A stretch of 64,000 nucleotides of DNA from assembly GCA_964434535.1 (NCBI GenBank), contig CAYSWA010000002.1, positions 62,001 to 126,000 on the forward strand. Direction: 5' to 3'. The notes beneath the pieces are model-generated. The model ran no database searches, was not told the origin of the DNA, and saw only the letters and a list, made by a program, of their open reading frames with translations. The position numbers and the translations under genes are program-made. Below are positions 59,700 to 64,000 of the stretch, piece by piece (the stretch's first letter is position 1; each line of letters begins with the position of its first letter). Source of the stretch: SM23-32 sp964434535. GTDB taxonomy: Bacteria; Planctomycetota; Brocadiia; SM23-32.

Positions 59700-60680
59700 C
59701 TACATCCCCCCCTCTTCTCCACCCGTGCGCTGGCTGATGCGGTGGCGCGGCTTCTCGATGGTGACCGTCGTGCCCGGCTCGACCGAGTGGCTCAGGATCA
59801 CGTTCGCCCCGATCACCGAGCCCCGCCCCACCGTGATCGGCCCCAGCAGGCTGGCGTTGGAGTAGATGATCACGTCGTCCTCGACGGTCGGGTGCCGCTT
59901 GTAACCGCGCAGGAGCTTGCCCTCCTCGTCCTTCTTGAAGCGGTAGCCGCCGAGGGTGACGCCCTGGTACATGCGCACGTTGTCGCCGATCTCGCTCGTC
60001 TCGCCGATGACCACGCCGGTGCCGTGGTCGATGAAGAAGCTGCGCCCGATCCGCGCGCCCGGGTGGATGTCGATGCCGGTGACGCGGTGGGCGTGCTCGG
60101 TCATGATGCGCGGCAGCCAGGGCACGCCCTGCGCGTGCAGTTCGTGGGCGATGCGGTGGACCATGACCGCGCGGAACCCGGGGTAGCAGAAGATGACCTC
60201 GTCCCAGCCGGTCGCCGCCGGGTCGCCCTGGTAGGCGGCGCGCACGTCGGCGTCGAGCATCTCCAGCAGCACGGGCAACCGCTCCAGCAGGCGGTAGGCG
60301 TGCCAGCGAGCCTGCTCCGCGCATTCCTCGCGGTCGGCGGGGCCGCCGTCGTGGCGGTCGTGCACCAGGCAGCGGGTGATCTCCTCGCCGAGCTGCTCGT
60401 AGGCCGTGGTGATGGTCTCGCCGACGTGGTAGGCGAGCGTCGTCTCGGCCAGGGCCTTCTTGCCGAAGTAGCCCGGGAAGAGCGCCTCGGCGAGCAGGTC
60501 CAGGACGCGGATCACCGTCCCCTCGCTCGGCAGCGCGTAGTGGCAGACGTGCTGCACCTTGTCCCGCGCGGCGAGCGCCCGCAGCACGGACTCCACCACG
60601 CCGGGCAGGTCCTCCTTGTAGGGATAGAGCGGAGAGGAGTCGGCGTGGGCGCCGCGCCCCGGTGTGTCGTCTGCACTCAT
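59700..60680 (-). CDS. cysE: Serine O-acetyltransferase
   Basis: The 326-residue protein has an N-terminal helical domain (AFPGYFGKKAL-like, ETTLAYHVGETITTAYEQL) and a left-handed beta helix of hexapeptide repeats: IMTEHAHRVTGIDIHPGARIGRSFFIDHGTGVVIGETSEIGDNVRMYQGVTLGGYRF (catalytic Asp-His pair), then IIYSNASLLGPITVGRGSVIGANVILS. It transfers acetyl from acetyl-CoA to serine for cysteine synthesis. The length and N-domain match the long PVC/Bacteroidota-type CysE. Convergent with rnr, separated by a GC-rich 33-base palindromic gap. Confidence 0.93.
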   Translation of the reverse strand: MSADDTPGRGAHADSSPLYPYKEDLPGVVESVLRALAARDKVQHVCHYALPSEGTVIRVLDLLAEALFPGYFGKKALAETTLAYHVGETITTAYEQLGEEITRCLVHDRHDGGPADREECAEQARWHAYRLLERLPVLLEMLDADVRAAYQGDPAATGWDEVIFCYPGFRAVMVHRIAHELHAQGVPWLPRIMTEHAHRVTGIDIHPGARIGRSFFIDHGTGVVIGETSEIGDNVRMYQGVTLGGYRFKKDEEGKLLRGYKRHPTVEDDVIIYSNASLLGPITVGRGSVIGANVILSHSVEPGTTVTIEKPRHRISQRTGGEEGGM

Positions 60681-61082
60681 CGGTGCCTCCAGCCTGGCGA
60701 TGGGGGGGGGAAGGGCCGGGCCGTATTCTCGCGCCCCTTCCCCGCGAAATCAACCGCGCTGCCCATGCTCGTGGTTCATCGCCTGCGGCTCTTGGCGGGC
60801 TCGCCGGACGGGCCGCGCCGCGACAGCCTATTCGGTACCACGTTCGAGCCCGAACGTAACAATGCCCGCCGCGACGTTTTTTTCCGCGGGGACAGCCCCC
60901 CCCCAGCGAGCAGGCCCGGCCGCGGGACGGCCGCCCGGCAGAGCCCGCGGCGGCGCGCCGACGCCCCGCTAAAGCGCCGGGGCACAAGGCCTTAGCGCGA
61001 GCCGCCCTACCCGATGCACATTTGCCCTCCACGGTGCTTCTTGCCCGATCCACGCGAATCTAGCGAAATCCGAACAAAAGGC
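60681..61082. other. Gene-free stretch before the nrd promoter
   Basis: Nothing with coding bias is present. Bases 60881-60900 hold a T7 run followed by a GC-rich tract and a C-run that could end minus-strand transcripts. The rest is GC-rich sequence without a recognised repeat. The nrdR promoter begins at 61083. Confidence 0.5.
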
Positions 61083-61111
61083 TTGACTCACTATATCTTG
61101 TGCGCTAACAT
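61083..61111 (+). promoter_or_regulatory. Promoter of nrdR-nrdD
   Basis: TTGACT (61083-61088), a 17-base spacer and TAACAT (61106-61111). The first NrdR box fills most of the spacer, so binding would block polymerase directly. Confidence 0.65.
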
Positions 61112-61134
61112 ACTCTAGTGCTCAAGATGTAGCA
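61089..61134 (+). promoter_or_regulatory. Tandem NrdR boxes
   Basis: Box 1 CACTATATCTTGTG (61089-61102) matches the NrdR consensus ACACWATATATWGTGT closely. Box 2 CTCAAGATGTAGCA (61121-61134) is an inverted, weaker copy (10 of 14 bases match the complement of box 1). Their starts are 32 bases apart, about three helical turns, as is standard for NrdR pairs. The regulated genes nrdR and nrdD lie immediately downstream, which makes autoregulation likely. Confidence 0.85.
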
Positions 61135-61216
61135 CCAACGGGGCCAGGCCGGAGATCGCCATAAGCCCCTTGGCGCACGGAGTTTAGCGGAGAAGACGCC
61201 CCGCAGGAGCCGCCCC

Positions 61217-61693
61217 ATGCAGTGCCCCTACTGCCACGAGGACGACGACCGGGTCGTCAACTCCCGCCCCTCCGCCGACGGCACCTACGTGAAGCGGCGA
61301 CGCGAGTGCAACCGCTGCGGGCGCCGCTACACCACCTACGAGCGGATCGAGATGAGCGTGCTCCGGGTGATTAAGAAGGACGGCAAGCGGGAGGACTTCT
61401 CGCACCAGAAGCTGCGGGCCGGCCTCAACAAGGCGTGCTACAAGCGCCCCGTCTCCGCCGAGCAGATCAACGAGCTGATGGAGGAGATCGAGCGCGAGCT
61501 CCACCGCCAGCACGAGGGGGAGGTGCCCTCGCGCGCCATCGGCGAGCTGGCCATGCAGAAGCTGCGCGAGCTGGACCAGGTCGCCTACATCCGCTTCGCG
61601 TCCGTCTATCGCGAGTTCACCGACGCAGAGGACTTCGTCGAGGAGGCGGACACGGTGCTCAAGGGCGCCGGGGGACGGCTGCGCCGCAGTTGA
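61217..61693 (+). CDS. nrdR: Transcriptional repressor NrdR
   Basis: The 158 residues combine an N-terminal zinc ribbon (C3-x2-C6 and C31-x2-C34: MQCPYCHEDD, ECNRCGRRYTTYERIE) with an ATP-cone domain (VIKKDGKREDFSHQKLRAGLNKACYKRPV, RELDQVAYIRFASVYREF). It represses ribonucleotide reductase genes when the ATP cone binds dATP. AGGAGCCGCCCC precedes the ATG. The tandem boxes upstream and nrdD downstream complete the regulatory circuit. Confidence 0.97.
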   Translation: MQCPYCHEDDDRVVNSRPSADGTYVKRRRECNRCGRRYTTYERIEMSVLRVIKKDGKREDFSHQKLRAGLNKACYKRPVSAEQINELMEEIERELHRQHEGEVPSRAIGELAMQKLRELDQVAYIRFASVYREFTDAEDFVEEADTVLKGAGGRLRRS

Positions 61694-61716
61694 GCCGGCC
61701 GCGTGCGTGACGGCAC

Positions 61717-61745
61717 TTGACGAAGGCTGTTCTTGTGCATAGTGT
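61717..61745 (+). promoter_or_regulatory. Possible internal promoter of nrdD
   Basis: TTGACG (61717-61722), a 17-base spacer and TAGTGT (61740-61745) lie between nrdR and nrdD. The -10 match is weak. CATAGTGTG overlapping it resembles one end of an NrdR box. Confidence 0.35.
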
Positions 61746-61796
61746 GAAGGCACGGAACCGAACCAGGCAGAACGCAGACGCCGGAGGCGCCGAAGA

Positions 61797-64000
61797 TGGC
61801 CGTTGAGATGGAACAGGGAAAGCAGCAGGAAACCGAGAGCGCGATCGGCCAGGTGCGCAAGCGCGACGCCCGGCTGGTGCCCTTTGACCAGTCCAAGATC
61901 GCCGACGCGATCTTCAAGGCCGCCCAGGCCGTCGGGGGCGAGGACCGCGTGCTGGCCGAGGAGCTCGCCGCGATGGTCACCATGTTCCTGGAGCGCGACT
62001 TCACCGACCGCCCGCCGGGCATCGAGGAGATCCAGGACACCGTCGAGAAGGTGCTGATCGAGACCGGCCACGCCCGCACGGCCAAGGCATACATCCTCTA
62101 CCGCGACCGCCGCGCCCGCGTGCGCCAGCTCCTGCAAGTGCGCAAGCCCGTGCGCCAGCGCTCCGGCTCGACCGACATCGCCCTGCTGGTCAACGCCGAC
62201 AGCCAGGACGAACTGCACGAGTGGGACAAGGCGAAGATCGCCCGCGCCCTCGAAGTCGAGGCCGACCTGGCGCCCCAGCTCGCCCGCCGCATCGCCAGCG
62301 AGGTCGAGCGCCGCGTGATGGCCAGCGGGCTGACACGCATCTCCACCAGCCTGATCCGCGAGCTGGTCGACAACGAGCTCTTCGAGCGCGGCCTGACCGC
62401 CCGGCTGAAGCGCCAGGCCATGGTCGGCATGCCCAAGTACGACCTGGACCAGATCATCCGCTCCAAGAGCAAAGAGAACGCCAACATCGCCCAGAACAAC
62501 CCCGAGGCGATCAACCTCGCCGTCGCCGAGCACACGCTCAAACAGTTCGCCCTCCAGGAGGTCTTCAGCGACGAGGTCGCCGAGGCCCACATGCTGGGCA
62601 AGATCCACGTGCACGACCTCGGCTACCCCACCCGCGTCTACTGCTCCAGCCATTCCCTGGAATACCTGAAGAAGTACGGCCTGCACCTGGAGAACCTGGA
62701 CACCTCCAGCGCCCCCGCCAGGCACGCCCGCACCCTGACCGGCCACCTGAACACCTTCCTGGCCTCGATGCAGGCATACTACGCCGGCGCCCTCGGCGTC
62801 GGCTACATCAACATCCTCTATGCGCCCTACCTCGAGAAGATGTCCTACCGCCAGATGGAGCAGGAGGCCCAGCACCTGATCTTCAGCTCCTCGCAGAACG
62901 CCTTCAGCCGCGGCGGGCAGACGCTGTTCCTGGACTTCAACGTCCACACCGGCGTGCCCCGCTACCTGAAGGACGTCCCCTCGATCGGGCCCGGCGGCGT
63001 CTACGACGGGCGCACCTACGGCGACTACGAGAAGACGGCCCAGCGCTTCTGCCAGGCCATGCTCGACGTGTGGCGCGCCGGCGACCAGCACGGCAACCTG
63101 TTCGCCTTCCCCAAGTGCGACCTGCACATCAGCGCCGAGACCTTCGAGGACCCCGCCCAGCGCGAGATCCTCAGCTACGCCTGCCAGGTCGCCGCCGAGA
63201 ACGGCGTGCCCTACTTCATCTTCGACCGCGACGAGGTGACCCTCAGCGCCTGCTGCCGCCTGCGCACCACGATCCAGGACGACTACATGATCCGCCACCC
63301 GGAGAGCATGCGCTTCTGCGGGTTCCAGAACGTCACCATCAACATGCCCCAGGCGGCCTATCGCGCCGGACGGGGCAACTGGGAGGCGCTCTACGACGAG
63401 GTGGACCGCATGATCGACCTCGCCATGGAGGCCCACCACCAGAAGCGCCGCTTCATCGCCGGGCTCATGGCCGACCCGAGCGGCCCCCTCTGGCAGATCG
63501 GCAAGACCGCCGCCGACGGGCGCCCCTACGTCGACCTGAACAAGGCCACCTACATCATCGGCCTGATCGGCCTGAACGAGTGCATGCTCTACATGACCGG
63601 CCGGGAGCTGCACGAGGACCCCGAGCTGATCCGCAAGGGCCTCCGGCTGATCCGGCACATGCAGTTCCGCGCGCGCGAGACCGGCCGCGAGCACGGCATG
63701 CGCGTCGCCCTGGAGGAATCGCCCGCCGAGAGCGCCGCCCGCCGACTGGCCAAGGTCGACCTGCGCCGCTTCCCCGAGGCCGAAGGCATCGTGCGCGGCA
63801 ACCTGGAGCAGGACGAGATGTACTACACCAACAGCATCCACCTGCGCGCCGACGCCCCGCTGGACCTGCTCACCCGCATCCGCCTCCAGAGCAAGTTCCA
63901 CCGGGCCATCGAGAGCGGCGCCATCATCCACGCCTTCGTCGGCGAGGAGCGCCCGCCCGCCGCCAGCATCTTCAACCTGGTCGAGAAGACCTACCGCCAG
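61797..64000 (+). CDS. nrdD: Anaerobic (class III) ribonucleoside-triphosphate reductase NrdD, 3' truncated by window edge
   Basis: The first 734 codons are visible, open to the last base. Residues about 20-105 form an ATP cone (RKRDARLVPFDQSKIADAIFKAAQA, ETGHARTAKAYILYRDRRA). A second helical region (WDKAKIARALEVEADLAP, ISTSLIRELVDNEL) follows, then the catalytic barrel with NPEAINLAVAE, IHVHDLGYPTRVYCSSHS, SSSQNAFSRGGQTLFLDFN and HMQFRARETGREHGMRVALEESPAES. The C-terminal glycyl-radical loop and zinc site lie outside the window. It reduces NTPs to dNTPs without oxygen, needs an NrdG activase not seen here, and implies anaerobic growth capability. Confidence 0.95.

Noticed and set aside
61184..63931. 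A 915-residue minus-strand open frame over nrdR and nrdD
   Set aside because: Antisense shadow of nrdR and nrdD, which have full family signatures. The translation is low-complexity Leu/Val/Gly/Asp.

Overview
The window is a high-GC, densely coded bacterial chromosome segment with almost every third codon position G or C. It has no rRNA, CRISPR array, recognisable transposase, integrase or prophage. It most likely comes from the PVC superphylum, and a planctomycete-like bacterium fits best. The evidence is a small basic protein of the PVC-restricted type (51228-51494), a prepilin-like protein with a GFTLVELL leader, a PEP-CTERM protein, a phosphohydrolytic/glycan-oriented gene set (sulfatase, two GH130 proteins, a GHL6-like protein, an enolase-superfamily enzyme, sugar isomerase, Gfo/Idh/MocA oxidoreductase), a KARI of the GYGVQGPAQ type, and LpxK. 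The assignment to phylum is an inference.

Layout. 1-9000: a TPR fragment, a HAMP-type membrane protein, an exported protein of unknown function, a GH130 protein, and a Bat-like cluster (membrane protein, DUF58, double VWA) that is damaged by two apparent one-base deletions and has lost its 5' end. 9000-14200: a sugar isomerase, tRNA-Leu(UAA), a sulfatase, tRNA-Cys(GCA), then a DtxR-FmdB-MMPL unit whose MMPL gene breaks off in a repeat-rich scar, and a flavodoxin. 14200-23400: a membrane-anchored hydrolase with a C-terminal NPCBM domain, a SpoIIE-type phosphatase, a PEP-CTERM cysteine-protease-like protein, an overlapping enolase-superfamily/GHL6 pair and a TAT-exported hemerythrin-like protein. 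24000-30500: an M16 protease, DUF401 permease, RlmN and a prepilin-like protein.

30500-34300 is a ferrous-iron operon on the minus strand: DtxR regulator, FeoB, a second DtxR-type regulator fused to FeoA, and an 88-residue protein. It has a near-consensus promoter at one end and a strong intrinsic terminator at the other. 34300-43300 holds housekeeping and metabolic genes (DUF502, flavin reductase, ilvC, DUF192, nucleoside hydrolase, lpxK, Gfo/Idh/MocA, YebC, rplM-rpsI). 43300-51200 has mutS, an ADP-ribosylglycohydrolase, a STAS / response regulator / sigma-54 activator signalling operon and an aminotransferase. 51200-60700 carries the PVC small basic protein, a SPOR-like protein, a sugar kinase-like protein, the second GH130, PEBP, a phosphoesterase, a PBP4-type peptidase, RNase R and serine acetyltransferase. 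The window ends with nrdR and the 5' 734 codons of nrdD behind a promoter carrying a textbook pair of NrdR boxes.

The most unusual structure lies between genes. Several unrelated-looking simple dispersed repeats (CACGAAG type, CGCAGAG type, CAACTGACAAC type, ATCCTGT type, GGGACAG type) occupy the intergenic gaps, and in one place (13006-13430) two converging gene fragments both run into them. No wholly new multi-gene system is evident. The best candidates for follow-up are the regulator-flanked feo operon, the STAS/RR/degenerate-receiver operon and the repeat families.
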